Shown here: piece by piece, positions 55,901-64,000 of the stretch
How positions within the stretch are numbered: the first letter of the stretch is position 1
Layout: every line of letters begins with the position of its first letter
Source of the DNA: Planctomycetaceae bacterium
GTDB lineage: Bacteria; Planctomycetota; Planctomycetia; Pirellulales; Pirellulaceae
DNA length: 64,000 nucleotides
Direction of reading: 5' to 3'
NCBI GenBank assembly: GCA_024642205.1
Contig: JAHEBQ010000002.1
Coordinates: 1-64,000 of the forward strand
The notes under the pieces: model-generated
Seen by the model: only the letters and a program-made list of their open reading frames with translations
Databases searched by the model: none
Told to the model about the DNA's origin: nothing
Made by a program: the position numbers and the translations under genes

Positions 55901-58900
55901 GATTTTTCCGGTTTGTCATTCCAGGTCAAAATGAATTCAAACCGGGACAAATGCGTGCCCGGGTTTAACGCCAGCATCAGCTGGAAAACATCTCCCAGGT
56001 CGTCGTATTGCTGAAATTTCGCCGAAATAATATCTTCGATCAAAAGCGTATCGCCAGCCTGCAGAATCCCCGTTTGTTTCGACTGCGAAAAATGCTTGTC
56101 GGGATCCAGGGCATGGGCCAAACGCGCGTCGGCAGGTGCCAGTTTCAGTAATGGCAAGTCCACGTTTCGCTGAATCGTGTTGAAGGCATTGACCGCGACA
56201 AGCCGAACGTGCTGGTTGGGGCCCAGCGATTTTCGATCAATCGAAACAACGCCATTTTCCATAGGCTTGAGGTTGGAAAGTAGAACCGCATCATCACCCA
56301 GGTAGTCCAGGTTGGCAAAATCAAGATTGGCGGCCGAACCGTCGACTTTTGCCGAACTGCGCTCGAGTGACTTGTCTGCTTCATTTCCAACTCGACCGAA
56401 ATCGCTTCCCGCCAAAGCTTCCTGTGCAGAATTGCTGGTGACCTGGACTTCCCACGGGTTGAGAAGCAACGACGGTCGTTCAAGCATATTGCCCGGGTAC
56501 TTACTGGCGTACTTGCGACGCAATATATACTCGTATTCGTCGCCAATCTTTCGACCCTCCATGTAAACGGAACGACGAATGGATGGTTCGCGAAGCCATG
56601 GTTCCAGGTCTCGAATCTGTGAAAACAGGGCGTACGCATTGAATGCCGGTTGATATCGATTGGCGATCACGTGGACTCGCGTGTACGCGTCCGCGTTATC
56701 CAGCTGAATTCGAATTTTTTCGTCGTTGGTCGTCACCTTTGCGATATGCAACGCCTGGGTGCCGCGCGCCTCGAGGTGTCGATATTTCCCGACCAGTACA
56801 TTTTCGGCCTGTTTGCCATCGGTGACCCGGATCGTAACGGTCTGGTACCAAACCGGGCCCATCTGCCTCGGATATACAAGGCGCAGTTCATAATCACCGG
56901 CGGCCAGATCCCTGATCTTGATCAAACCATCTTTGACGTCGACCAAATCAAACCAATCCGTCACGTACGTCCCGCGTCGAACTTCCAACAACGAGATATT
57001 TTCACGGGAAGCCTTGTCCACTCCTGCGGGGGCCGGTAACTCAACCGTGGAACCGGTTAACGAATCGATGGTGCGGTAATAGGATTGGTCCTGCGTCGCG
57101 ATCGGCCACGATTTTTCGGCTCCTCCAAGGGGTGTCGCCTTGATGGAACTGACATCTGGCAGCAGACCGAGTTCGATCAATCCCTGCTCGTCTGATTGCA
57201 GGTCAACATTGACCTCGGAATTGAACTGGTCCATTGTGATGGCAAGTCGCACCGCCTGCTTGGGTCGTGTTTCGCCAGTCTTGCCCAGCAGTTCGAGAAA
57301 ATAGCCGCGGCTGGTCGGAACCAGGTGAACATCCTGAATGACGTCTGACTGGTCGATCGCGTTGAGGGAAAAAGCCTGCGACACCGCGACATTGGTGGTT
57401 TCATTACGACTGACTACTTTCAATTCTCCGGTGAGCGAAAGTGAGATTGTCTTGAGTCGTGGCGGGACAACGAACTCGCAGATGGTTTCAAGCTTTTCGG
57501 ACAACTTGAGATCGTCGATGACTTTCGTGGTCGATATCCCGTCCAGGTTGACGGACGTGATGACCAGTTTCGGCTTGTTCAGAATTGCAACCGGAACAGG
57601 GTTGCCTCCAATGATCCGCAGCGACGGTCGAATCAGTACTTTTGCCTTGTTACTCCGCGTCAGGTTCTCGCGATCAAGGACCAACGCGGCCTCGAATTGA
57701 TAGTTCTCGGCAACATGTTCAAACGTCTGAAGGCAACTGAAATCGCCCTGTGTGATAATTGCGTTGACTCGGCCGGGCTGGGTTGAAAACGGCACGAGGA
57801 TTTTGCCTTCCTTGTCTGGCTGGTATCGCGCACCGGCAATCCACAAGTTGGCGTCGGCAACCACCGCGCCGGATTGGTCAATAACCGTGAACAGCTGGCC
57901 GGCTGCAGTGACCTGGTCAGACATCTGGAGTCGCCCTTTGCGAATCAGGGCCCTGCTGCTTTTCCCACCAGCGATGAAATCAACTACGTAAACGCCACGA
58001 TCCTTGATTTGCGGAAACTTGAACTGGCGTTTTTTCCGCAGGGCAGGGGCCTCGCTGTAGGAAAACGTCTCTTCGAAATTCGGAACCAGCCCGTCGAGAT
58101 TAACATCGGTGTCGACCTCTCGCTTGTACTTGCGGTAGTAGTTGTTGGTGTTGATCTCAAACACCTTGACGATCAGGTTTTCGACATTCTTGACATACAG
58201 TTCGAGTTCAACTTTGTCGTCCGTGCTGAAGAATTCGGGATTCGTCGGGAGAAATTCGACATCCACCCGGTCGAGGACCTGCTTATATTCTTCCGGTGAC
58301 AGCATGGAAGCCCATTTTTCGGCATCGCCGATTCCGTTGAGGATCTTGACGATGGCAAACTGACTGCTGAGATACGTCTGCCGAACGAAAGGTTCAAACG
58401 CCTCGGTATTAGTCGCGTCCAGCAAAAAATGATGCAAATAGTCCTGGATCAATGGCTCATCGTTGATAACCGGCGGCAGCAAAATCTGGCTGGAATAGTT
58501 CGCATTCAGGTTGACGATGTAACTGGATGATTTGATATCCCTGATAAGAACCGGATTGACATAGCCGGTATTCCGTGGGAGTTCCAGGTATTCCATGAAT
58601 AACGCCCGGTCGTACTTGCCTTCGCTGAGATCGAGTTCAAGTTTGCGAAACAGCACACAAGCCTTGAGCGAATTAAAGTTGGGGTTGAGCGGTTTGACGA
58701 AGTCCCACAACCGATCGAGAAATTTTCGATGCTCAACCGGATCAGCTTGCCAGTTAATGTCTTCGGAAGGATGCAATTTCGTAAGATAGACGTTGACATA
58801 GTTATCCAGCGTTAGCGCCTTGTCGAATTTCACTGCCAATTCATCCAACTGTTTGATCGTGAGCGCCATGTGAATGGCCAGGGAGCCAAATCCTCCACTG

Positions 58901-59541
58901 TCGCGTTCATTGAGGTCGTCGACAATCAAGTCAACCAATCCCGGAAAATCGGGGTGCGTCAACCGCTGGAGCAGGTCTCGACGCTGGATTTTGTTGAGTT
59001 TTTGATCGGCCAGAAGTCGAAGTCCCTTGTCCGTGAAACCGGCCGTATTGGCGTTGGACTGGAAAGCCTGTTGTAATAATCGGTCGCTGGAAATCAATTT
59101 GGGATCCAGCTTGGTCGGGAGATCACGCTGAGTTTGAGGGATTTCACGTTGATGAGCAAAGTACAGATTCAATTCGCGGGTCAAGTAGTCAAGCGTCTCT
59201 TTGGGGTTGTCGCTATACTTGAGCAGTGCCTGCCGGTTTTGAATCTGTTTCACCAGTTGTGTTTCACCAAACCGTTTGATCCACGGTTTGAGCATTTCAT
59301 CGACTTTGTCGAGTTGTTGGATGTTTTGAAAATGCAGCGAATGAAAGTAGTAATAGCGTTCGGTTCCGGGAACCAGTTGCTTGAGCACGGCCTCCCGATC
59401 TTTGGCAAGCACAAAATCTTCCAAAAACCCAACCTCCTGGGCATTAATCATGCTGGGGTGGTCTGCCGTCCATGGCAAAGCGCCTGGAACGAGGGCAAAA
59501 CAGGTGAATAATAACAGCAGCATATGATTGGTGAGACGCAT
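52921..59541 (-). CDS. Giant exported protein with macroglobulin-like domains, no thioester
   Basis: The 2206-residue protein starts with a signal peptide (LLLLFTCFALVPGA) and GGGAG 7 bases ahead of the ATG. Residues 40-440 are mainly helical. Around 440-920 there are beta-sandwich sequences with macroglobulin character (EFFSTDDKVELELYVKNVENLIVKVFEI; repeated RAGVYVVDF-type strands), and more beta and helical blocks to about 1320. A low-complexity Gly/Met/Ser linker (about 1325-1480) follows, and a C-terminal half ends with an SLDVQLLEKYGQVHVTDEDSGKPIAKTYVKVYARMMDG strand block. No GCxEQ thioester motif is seen, so covalent trapping is unlikely. I cannot name the exact family; the macroglobulin relation is inference. 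Confidence 0.7.
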   Translation of the reverse strand: MRLTNHMLLLLFTCFALVPGALPWTADHPSMINAQEVGFLEDFVLAKDREAVLKQLVPGTERYYYFHSLHFQNIQQLDKVDEMLKPWIKRFGETQLVKQIQNRQALLKYSDNPKETLDYLTRELNLYFAHQREIPQTQRDLPTKLDPKLISSDRLLQQAFQSNANTAGFTDKGLRLLADQKLNKIQRRDLLQRLTHPDFPGLVDLIVDDLNERDSGGFGSLAIHMALTIKQLDELAVKFDKALTLDNYVNVYLTKLHPSEDINWQADPVEHRKFLDRLWDFVKPLNPNFNSLKACVLFRKLELDLSEGKYDRALFMEYLELPRNTGYVNPVLIRDIKSSSYIVNLNANYSSQILLPPVINDEPLIQDYLHHFLLDATNTEAFEPFVRQTYLSSQFAIVKILNGIGDAEKWASMLSPEEYKQVLDRVDVEFLPTNPEFFSTDDKVELELYVKNVENLIVKVFEINTNNYYRKYKREVDTDVNLDGLVPNFEETFSYSEAPALRKKRQFKFPQIKDRGVYVVDFIAGGKSSRALIRKGRLQMSDQVTAAGQLFTVIDQSGAVVADANLWIAGARYQPDKEGKILVPFSTQPGRVNAIITQGDFSCLQTFEHVAENYQFEAALVLDRENLTRSNKAKVLIRPSLRIIGGNPVPVAILNKPKLVITSVNLDGISTTKVIDDLKLSEKLETICEFVVPPRLKTISLSLTGELKVVSRNETTNVAVSQAFSLNAIDQSDVIQDVHLVPTSRGYFLELLGKTGETRPKQAVRLAITMDQFNSEVNVDLQSDEQGLIELGLLPDVSSIKATPLGGAEKSWPIATQDQSYYRTIDSLTGSTVELPAPAGVDKASRENISLLEVRRGTYVTDWFDLVDVKDGLIKIRDLAAGDYELRLVYPRQMGPVWYQTVTIRVTDGKQAENVLVGKYRHLEARGTQALHIAKVTTNDEKIRIQLDNADAYTRVHVIANRYQPAFNAYALFSQIRDLEPWLREPSIRRSVYMEGRKIGDEYEYILRRKYASKYPGNMLERPSLLLNPWEVQVTSNSAQEALAGSDFGRVGNEADKSLERSSAKVDGSAANLDFANLDYLGDDAVLLSNLKPMENGVVSIDRKSLGPNQHVRLVAVNAFNTIQRNVDLPLLKLAPADARLAHALDPDKHFSQSKQTGILQAGDTLLIEDIISAKFQQYDDLGDVFQLMLALNPGTHLSRFEFILTWNDKPEKSKNELYSKYACHELNFFLMKKDPVFFDKVVVPHLKNKRDQTFMDRWLLKSNLDEYVSPWKYERLNTVEKILLAQRLEEQSADIIRNVNENYLLTPTSRAQLDMLYDTTIRGLGMDSGLASNQPTGGKNNLPAFGAAPAPQSSSVNESLSRLDRLGAAIRDKSDSLSITEGAITEKAAQMQGGMGGRALSRGGESKGREMADGQAMPLQMFGTDQDFSAREEDLAESESINGGAPARRKSKAVAGVELQMEQKRLQNFKDSKEMMDDLKKSELSAGEQLRQVDEYFNENRLAELGKAARKLYERLSPTKEWMENNYYLKRPEDQTIDLVQGNRFWRDYANHGGGSFLSPHFSESHRTFTEMMFALAVLDLPFEEPKQNFDYADNSMTFKAGGPTIALHQQVRDAIFDRGNTTILVSENFFQKNDRYRFEEGVRFDKFVSDDFLAHTLYGSQVVLTNPTSTPRAVELLIQIPLGSVACSGAQETRTIQMDLEAFSTKTFEYAFYFPTAGDFEHYPAHVSAEEKVLAVADNVTFKVIDRPAEVDKTSWEFVSQNGTDDEVIDFLNRQNILRLDLGKIAFRMKDAEFFARAIKTLRNRYVYNDVLWAYAVMHNDPSAIREFLDHAAQFISNCGMYFNSDLVTINPIERNWYAHKEYWPLVNDRAHQLGPERKILNPNFFSQYQQLLSVLANRRELSDDDHLVIAYYMLLQDRIETALEHFGKVSKDNLHSQIQYDYCDAYLDIYRSNPNEASAKAAKWADYPVDLWRNRFQHILAQVEEIRGGDTKTVDDKDTSQAQTELASKSESFDFEIESGVAKIKYQNVKQVQVNFYEMDIELLFSRSPFAQDELDGFSMIRPNVSRTVTLNLGENGKGSQDYELPREMQNKNVLVEIVAGDQTRSQPYFAHSLDVQLLEKYGQVHVTDEDSGKPIAKTYVKVYARMMDGSDRFHKDGYTDLRGRFDYVSQSNRTIDGIQKFSILILSEDQGAVIRQADPPKE

Positions 59542-59741
59542 GGTGGACTCCCGAGATTCAGCGTATTAAGGTCAGCGTTGATTTTAGAAAGATACGACGT
59601 TGCTCCGCCGTTTGATCTAATGTTTGACGAGTTTCGGCGGGATTCGTTAGCAGAATTCGACCCATTTTTCGGAAAAACCGGCTTCCAGCAGACAGTCTGG
59701 ATCCAATTTGGCAGAATAATTAGACAAATTCACGGATATTC
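59542..59741. other. Divergent region between giant gene and ExbBD operon
   Basis: This 200-bp spacer must hold the promoters of both large transcription units. It is AT-rich around 59690-59740. No convincing -35/-10 pair was identified. Confidence 0.4.
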
Positions 59742-60224
59742 ATGTTGTTTCGAAATCTCAGCGGCGATGACAGGCAAGCCACCCAGTGGCAGGATTTGGG
59801 GTACGGGGCCCCGACGATCATTGGATTTGCCAATCTATGCAGCCAAGCGCTCACCCAGCCAACCGGTCGCCAAGAGTCAGCGGATGACCTGAGCGTAGAA
59901 GCCAGGACGATTCTCGTGGCGGCCGCCAATCGCGGCACAATCGATATCCGGGCCGACCGCGATTCCTTCAATTCGGCGGAACGGTTTCTGGCCGTTTGCG
60001 TCGAATACGAACTTGAAAAACGGCTGCTGTTTTTACAAAAAGAAGATCCTGAACAAACGATTCGTTTCCTGGAGGGATTTCGCGAGCTCTGCCAGTCGGG
60101 CCTCGTGATCCACCACCTGCAAAAAGACTTTTCGCTTTCGGCGGCCGGTTTTCATATGGCCAGATCATTGAATCGTGATGAGTTTGAATCGCTCTTGAGA
60201 TTTGCTGTGGAAATCGAACACTAA
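59742..60224 (+). CDS. Small conserved soluble protein, first gene of the ExbBD operon
   Basis: This is a 160-residue soluble, largely helical protein without signal peptide or membrane span. Features are an N-terminal LGYGAPTIIGFANLCSQAL, a central DIRADRDSFNSAERFLAVCVEYELEKRLLFL and a C-terminal LIHHLQKDFSLSAAGFHMARSL with FESLLRFAVEIE. I do not recognise a family. Its stop overlaps the next gene's start as TAATG, so it is translationally coupled to the exported repeat protein and ExbB genes. That suggests a cytosolic factor of the same machine, possibly regulatory. Confidence 0.65.
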   Translation: MLFRNLSGDDRQATQWQDLGYGAPTIIGFANLCSQALTQPTGRQESADDLSVEARTILVAAANRGTIDIRADRDSFNSAERFLAVCVEYELEKRLLFLQKEDPEQTIRFLEGFRELCQSGLVIHHLQKDFSLSAAGFHMARSLNRDEFESLLRFAVEIEH

Positions 60225-61423
60225 TGGAAAAACGGGCCAGAAACACCCCGTATGGTGCAGCGCTGAGGATTCTGATTCTCAGTTTGGTCTCCTTTAAAGG
60301 GGCCGGCAGCATATTGTCCGGTCAGGAACTCCCGGTCCATTCGGCACCGATTGTGCTTCGCGATTTGACCTTGGTACGGGGTAAAACAATTATCGATTTT
60401 GATCATACCTGGATTGAACTCTCCGACGGATCGCGCCTTTCGTGGGATCAGGTACTCAAGGCAGAAGTGGCGGAAAATCGGCAGAAAGAATTCGATCTCA
60501 ACGTTGAGCAGATTGGCCTTCCGCTGTTTCGTCTGAAATCGCGGATCCGCAACCGAGACTGGGTCGGAGCCGGTGAGATTGCCGAGCCGATTTATGTCGG
60601 CTCGATCGATAACCAGTCGACTTCTCAAGGGAACGCCTCGATCAATGCTGACACCGCCTACCTCGTTTGTCTGGCGACGATGAACAGTCGAATTGGCAAA
60701 AGCGATCGAACTGGCGCTTTGATGCCGTTTGTTCACACAATCCGGCTGCAACCAAGTATCAGCGACGCCTTACGGAAAATGGTGGGAACCCGCGGAATTC
60801 CCCAGCATGATTTGGAATTGGGTTTGTCGCGCGATTTATTGCCGGTTTGGTTTGACGATCGGGAACTTGAAAATGCCTCCGGGAGCTTGAAGGCAACCCT
60901 CGAAAACTGGACCTCGGGCAATGACCCTCCCCCAGGATTGACCGTTTACCTGGCTTCTCTGAAGATCGAACTCGGACAAACAGACCAGGCGTTACGGTTG
61001 CTCCGTTCCCTTCGATCCAGCGCCGATCAGGAGGTTGACAACTGGCGCAAGGTCCTCGAAGCGAGGCTGGACCAGAAAACAAAAACTGCCCTTAACTCAC
61101 AAACGGTGTTGGACAGGAACGCGAACAAAATCACCGGTTGGGCGCGTCCGGTCGCGCTTTATTATCGCGGGATCAACGTCGTTACCCAACCGGAAACGTC
61201 TGACCTTGACCGGTCGAAAGCGATCCTGACGCTGTTGCGAATCCCGGCAAGGTATGAAAGCGACTGCCCCGATCTTGCGGCAGCAGCGATTTATCAAGCT
61301 GCGAAGATTTCCCATGAAAGGGGACGCGAAACCGACGAACAAAAATTACGGGACGAGTTGTTGAGGCGGTACCCGAACACGTATCATGGTCACTTGGAAA
61401 CGAACCAACGTTTGGGCCGATGA
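60224..61423 (+). CDS. Exported TPR/helical-repeat protein of the ExbBD operon
   Basis: The 399 residues have an N-terminal hydrophobic signal (AALRILILSLVSFKGAGSIL), then a short beta-rich part (IVLRDLTLVRGKTIIDFDHTWIELSDGSRLSWDQVL) and a C-terminal solenoid of helix pairs (LTVYLASLKIELGQTDQALRLLRSLR, AAAIYQAAKISHERGRETDEQKLRDELLRRYPNTYHG), TPR-like. The coupling is tight: its start overlaps the previous stop by one base and its stop overlaps the exbB start as ATGA. An adaptor on the periplasmic side of the ExbBD complex is inferred. No specific family is known to me. Confidence 0.72.
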   Translation: MEKRARNTPYGAALRILILSLVSFKGAGSILSGQELPVHSAPIVLRDLTLVRGKTIIDFDHTWIELSDGSRLSWDQVLKAEVAENRQKEFDLNVEQIGLPLFRLKSRIRNRDWVGAGEIAEPIYVGSIDNQSTSQGNASINADTAYLVCLATMNSRIGKSDRTGALMPFVHTIRLQPSISDALRKMVGTRGIPQHDLELGLSRDLLPVWFDDRELENASGSLKATLENWTSGNDPPPGLTVYLASLKIELGQTDQALRLLRSLRSSADQEVDNWRKVLEARLDQKTKTALNSQTVLDRNANKITGWARPVALYYRGINVVTQPETSDLDRSKAILTLLRIPARYESDCPDLAAAAIYQAAKISHERGRETDEQKLRDELLRRYPNTYHGHLETNQRLGR

Positions 61424-62256
61424 ACCGCCACCGATGGCCGTCGACGTTTCGTGAAGGAATTGATTTGAATAGTGTCATGTTGCGATTTCGGCTGGTTTCT
61501 CTTGGACTTTGTCTGATGGCGATACTGGGGTCACTGCGGCTGACCGGGGATGTGATGGCGATTCAGGTCGATGGGGGTACGCCGGGAATCAGTCCGTCAG
61601 AAGCCTTGGCACCGCCGACCATCTTGACAATGGTGTTTGGCGGCAACCTGTTGGGGATCATCATCGTCGTACTGATCCTGCTGCTTTCTATCATCAGCGT
61701 GTATTTTATCATCGAGCACCTGCTGACGATTACCCGCAATCGCATCATGCCCGACGCAACGCTTTCGGAACTTGAGGCCCTGATCGTCCATGGTGAAATC
61801 AACAGGGCGATTGACTTGTGCCACCAGAAAAACAATTACTCGCTGGCAACGGAAGTTGTACTTGCCGGTTTGGAAAGATACAAAAGCAGCGAATTCGGGT
61901 ACGCGGAATACCGATCCGCTGTGGAGGAAGCCGGCGAGGACCAGACCGGAAAACTGTACCGGCGCACGGAGGTTCTCAATGTGATTGGCGTGATTGCACC
62001 AATGCTCGGGCTGACGGGAACGGTACTGGGCATGATCGAGGCCTTTACGACAATCGCATCGCTCGAAGGGATGGCTCGGCCGCAGGAACTTGCGGGCGGA
62101 ATCGGACAAGCCCTGATCACAACGTTACTGGGGTTGCTGGTCGCAATCCCAACGATGGTTGCCTTTAGTTATTTTCGCAACAAGATTGACTCGTTGGTTG
62201 CCGAAGCCGGGAAGCGGATCGAACAAGTCATGATGCCGCTGGGTAGAAAGAAGTAG
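61420..62256 (+). CDS. exbB: ExbB/TolQ/MotA proton-channel protein
   Basis: ExbB forms the pentameric stator that couples proton flow to mechanical work. The 278 residues begin with a likely signal/first helix (LRFRLVSLGLCLMAILGS), then membrane spans (GNLLGIIIVVLILLLSIISVYFIIEHLL, VIGVIAPMLGLTGTVLGMIEAF, GIGQALITTLLGLLVAIPTMVAFSYF). The conserved core APMLGLTGTVLGMI and LITTLLGL(L)VAIP is as in TolQ/ExbB. It sits in a chain of overlapping genes with two ExbD proteins. It has the N-terminal extension of planctomycete ExbB proteins with a signal-like segment. Confidence 0.95.
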   Translation: MNRHRWPSTFREGIDLNSVMLRFRLVSLGLCLMAILGSLRLTGDVMAIQVDGGTPGISPSEALAPPTILTMVFGGNLLGIIIVVLILLLSIISVYFIIEHLLTITRNRIMPDATLSELEALIVHGEINRAIDLCHQKNNYSLATEVVLAGLERYKSSEFGYAEYRSAVEEAGEDQTGKLYRRTEVLNVIGVIAPMLGLTGTVLGMIEAFTTIASLEGMARPQELAGGIGQALITTLLGLLVAIPTMVAFSYFRNKIDSLVAEAGKRIEQVMMPLGRKK

Positions 62257-62268
62257 CCCCGCTCACCG

Positions 62269-62682
62269 ATGAAACTCAGCCGCCACAAGCCGACCGGATC
62301 GCTCACGTTTAACATGACGCCGATGATCGACATTGTGTTTCTGCTGATCATTTTCTTCATGACCGTTTCGCAAATCACCCGCACGGTCGATTTCCCACTG
62401 CCACTGCCGCGCGTAACCGATGGAAACCAGTCCTCAGTTAATTCGTCGATTACGATCAACCTTGATCGAGAAGGGACCATTATTATCGGCGGTCAGGAAC
62501 TCTCGCTGGCCAACACGCTGACCGCGATTGAAAACCAGCTCAAGAAATCTGACAACAATCCGCAACGTATCAAGATCCAGATCCGATGCGATCGAAATTG
62601 CGAATGCCGCTACGTGACGCAGTTATTTGAGAGTCTATCGAAACTGGGGTTTACCAATGTCCGTTCAGCGGTGGCCGATTGA
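62269..62682 (+). CDS. exbD: ExbD/TolR family protein 1
   Basis: The 137-residue protein is the single-span partner of ExbB. The N-terminal motif TFNMTPMIDIVFLLIIFFMT has the conserved membrane Asp (Asp21) that carries protons. The periplasmic part is a short globular domain with SSITINLDREGTIIIGG and VRSAVAD at the end. It starts 12 bp after exbB. The Cys-rich fragment RCDRNCECRYVTQLF near residue 110 is unusual for ExbD and might form a disulfide. It differs clearly from the second ExbD copy. Confidence 0.95.
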   Translation: MKLSRHKPTGSLTFNMTPMIDIVFLLIIFFMTVSQITRTVDFPLPLPRVTDGNQSSVNSSITINLDREGTIIIGGQELSLANTLTAIENQLKKSDNNPQRIKIQIRCDRNCECRYVTQLFESLSKLGFTNVRSAVAD

Positions 62683-62851
62683 AACAGCGGAAACCTCAAT
62701 AGTCGAGCCCATTTATCGGTTCTGGACGCAGGTCCGTCATCCTGGTTGGAGCACAACGATAGTCGGGTTCCGATCCGCCCATCGAAGCCATTAAGACCAC
62801 GGGCGATAATGGTGCATCGGACAGGGGCAGGTGGTTAAAGAAAACAAAGTC

Positions 62852-63271
62852 ATGAAGCTCAGCAATCGACAACTACGCGGATCGCAACTGGACCTTTCGA
62901 TGACCAGCATGATCGACGTGGTTTTCCTGTTGCTGATTTTTTTCATCGTGACCACGACATTCGTTCGTCCTGAGCGTGAAATTGCTTCGGCGATCAAAGT
63001 CAATGAGAAACGGACGGCCACCGATGATTCCAACCTTGAGCCCGCCATCGTCGATGTGGTTCGCCAACGTGCACAAGTCGTGTTTCGGATTGGTGCCGTG
63101 CGAACCAACGACCTTGACGAAGTCAAAAAACTCCTGGAAGGGTTCGAGAACAAATCCGAGGGCGCATTCGTTCGCGTCGCCGACGATGTGCCGTACGAAG
63201 CTGCCGCGCAGGCAATTGGCGCTTGTCACGCCAGCGGATTCGAATCTGTTTCCTACCTACCGCTTGATTGA
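62852..63271 (+). CDS. exbD: ExbD/TolR family protein 2
   Basis: This is a second ExbD, 139 residues from the ATG at 62852 (a GTG at 62831 also fits). The membrane motif LDLSMTSMIDVVFLLLIFFIVTTTFV carries the Asp at about 22, in SMIDVVFLLLIFF. The periplasmic part has the VRVADDVPYEAAAQAIGACHASGFESVSYL pattern of ExbD/TolR. It lies 169 bp after the first exbD, with AT-poor spacer sequence between. Two ExbD genes with one ExbB point to a heteromeric complex, as in Tol/Exb relatives with extra TolR. Confidence 0.93.
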   Translation: MKLSNRQLRGSQLDLSMTSMIDVVFLLLIFFIVTTTFVRPEREIASAIKVNEKRTATDDSNLEPAIVDVVRQRAQVVFRIGAVRTNDLDEVKKLLEGFENKSEGAFVRVADDVPYEAAAQAIGACHASGFESVSYLPLD

Positions 63272-63281
63272 TCGGAGCAGG

Positions 63282-64000
63282 ATGCGTGGTATCATGATGT
63301 CCCGGCAAATCAGACAGATCGGACTGAAGGTGGCGATTGCTGCCTGCCTGGTGTATCCCACGGTTGCATTTGGCCAGGGGGAAAGCCTGCTCCAACAACG
63401 ACAGGCGGAATTACAGGCAGTCGAAGACTATTTGAAGTCGCTCCAGCTCGATGAGTTGGTGATCGAACATCTTGAGCTCGAAACGTCTCGCGAGATTGAC
63501 TTTGCGTCGCGCCGGCAAATGGCGACCAGGCTGATCGGTGAATATGCTCGGCGGATGATGTCGGGCCGAAACGGGGTCGACTCGGACTGCCGATCAAAAG
63601 CCGAATTGTTGTTGCAGACCTATCCGGAACTGTCCACGCCGTCAATTCGAGTCGCCATACTTCAGGCAAAATACCTCACAAGTGAAGACGCGTTTCGAAA
63701 ATGGTGGGACTCGGGTCGAGACGAGAACCTCCGAGGTGAACTGGTTAGCCGTTGGTTCGAACTGAATTCAGAACTTGTGTCACTTAACCGGCAATTAAAC
63801 AATGACTACGAAGATCAAGTCGCTTTGCTCCAGGCCTCGGTGGAAAACAACCGGCATTCGCGTCAATTATCCCGACTCGATGGATTGCTGTTGCACACGG
63901 ATTATCTGATCGGCTGGTCTTCGTATTTCCTGGGCGTATTGATTCCCGAAAACCGCAGACCGCTCATGCAGACCGCTGACTCCCATTTCAGGTCGTTCCT
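63282..64000 (+). CDS. Exported helical protein, truncated by the window end
   Basis: The start ATG at 63282 has GGAG 4 bases upstream. It encodes MRGIMMSRQIRQIGLKVAIAACLVYPTVAFGQ, a signal peptide with the cleavage region FGQ. The next 200 residues are charged, largely helical (RQAELQAVEDYLKSLQLDELVIEHLE; LQASVENNRHSRQLSRLDGLLLHTDYLIGWSSYFLGVLIPE), suggesting TPR-like or coiled-coil repeats. The frame runs past base 64000. It lies 10 bp after the second exbD, so it is in the same operon. Possibly the periplasmic effector of the ExbBD complex; function unknown. Confidence 0.75.
   Translation, partial: MRGIMMSRQIRQIGLKVAIAACLVYPTVAFGQGESLLQQRQAELQAVEDYLKSLQLDELVIEHLELETSREIDFASRRQMATRLIGEYARRMMSGRNGVDSDCRSKAELLLQTYPELSTPSIRVAILQAKYLTSEDAFRKWWDSGRDENLRGELVSRWFELNSELVSLNRQLNNDYEDQVALLQASVENNRHSRQLSRLDGLLLHTDYLIGWSSYFLGVLIPENRRPLMQTADSHFRSF

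Noticed and set aside
52921-59541. True alpha-2-macroglobulin with thioester
   Set aside because: No GCxEQ-type motif was found in the translation.

Overview
The window looks like chromosomal DNA of a planctomycete, most likely a marine member of the Pirellulales. Base composition is moderate (somewhat above 50% G+C by eye). Supporting signs are a one-domain-per-operon gene layout, an exported sulfatase, a ThiD2-ThiE fusion, a degenerate DUF1559 prepilin-type N-terminus, an ECF sigma factor followed by a membrane protein, ExbB/ExbD genes mixed with exported TPR-like proteins, and a 2206-residue exported protein with macroglobulin-like parts. The assignment rests on family recognition by eye; no search was run. 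I saw no tRNA, rRNA or CRISPR array.

Layout. 1-5 kb: a DUF547 remnant cut by the window edge, an AAA ATPase, a xylulokinase-type sugar kinase and a ThiD2-ThiE thiamine enzyme. 5-8.4 kb: a TPR membrane protein and ClpC, closed by a strong terminator. 8.5-15.5 kb: a secreted alpha/beta hydrolase, a cold-shock protein with its terminator, a decayed DUF1559 start, and a 1306-residue TPM-type membrane protein. 15.8-19.4 kb: an MCE (Mla-type) lipid transporter operon (permease, ATPase, substrate-binding protein) and a PEGA lipoprotein. 19.7-24.5 kb: a PP2C phosphatase, then a histidine kinase overlapping a sigma-54 activator. 25.2-31.6 kb: an exported amidohydrolase, then a GntR regulator, ABC ATPase and giant permease in one operon behind a promoter with a palindromic operator.

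31.9-42.8 kb is mostly housekeeping and small metabolic genes: two DUF1801 proteins, a D-threonine-aldolase-like PLP enzyme, MetG, two hydrolase or propeller proteins, a BshC-like protein, a glycosyltransferase, a Nif3 protein and a TIM-barrel protein. Behind metG lies a perfect 52-bp palindrome fed by 19-bp tandem repeats. 43-46.2 kb holds an ECF sigma operon followed by exported coiled-coil and SIMPL proteins. 46.3-47.7 kb is a decayed group II intron: broken maturase ORF plus recognisable domain V and VI. 47.8-49.5 kb has epmB and efp back to back, i.e. the EF-P lysylation pathway. 49.7-52.7 kb has a beta-CASP nuclease and a sulfatase.

52.9-64 kb is the most unusual part. A 6.6-kb gene for a giant exported macroglobulin-like protein without a thioester faces a tightly coupled operon of a small soluble protein, an exported repeat protein, ExbB, two ExbD and a further exported protein that runs off the window. 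The operon has the make-up of a proton-motive-force-driven envelope machine. Whether the giant protein is its client is inference from position only.
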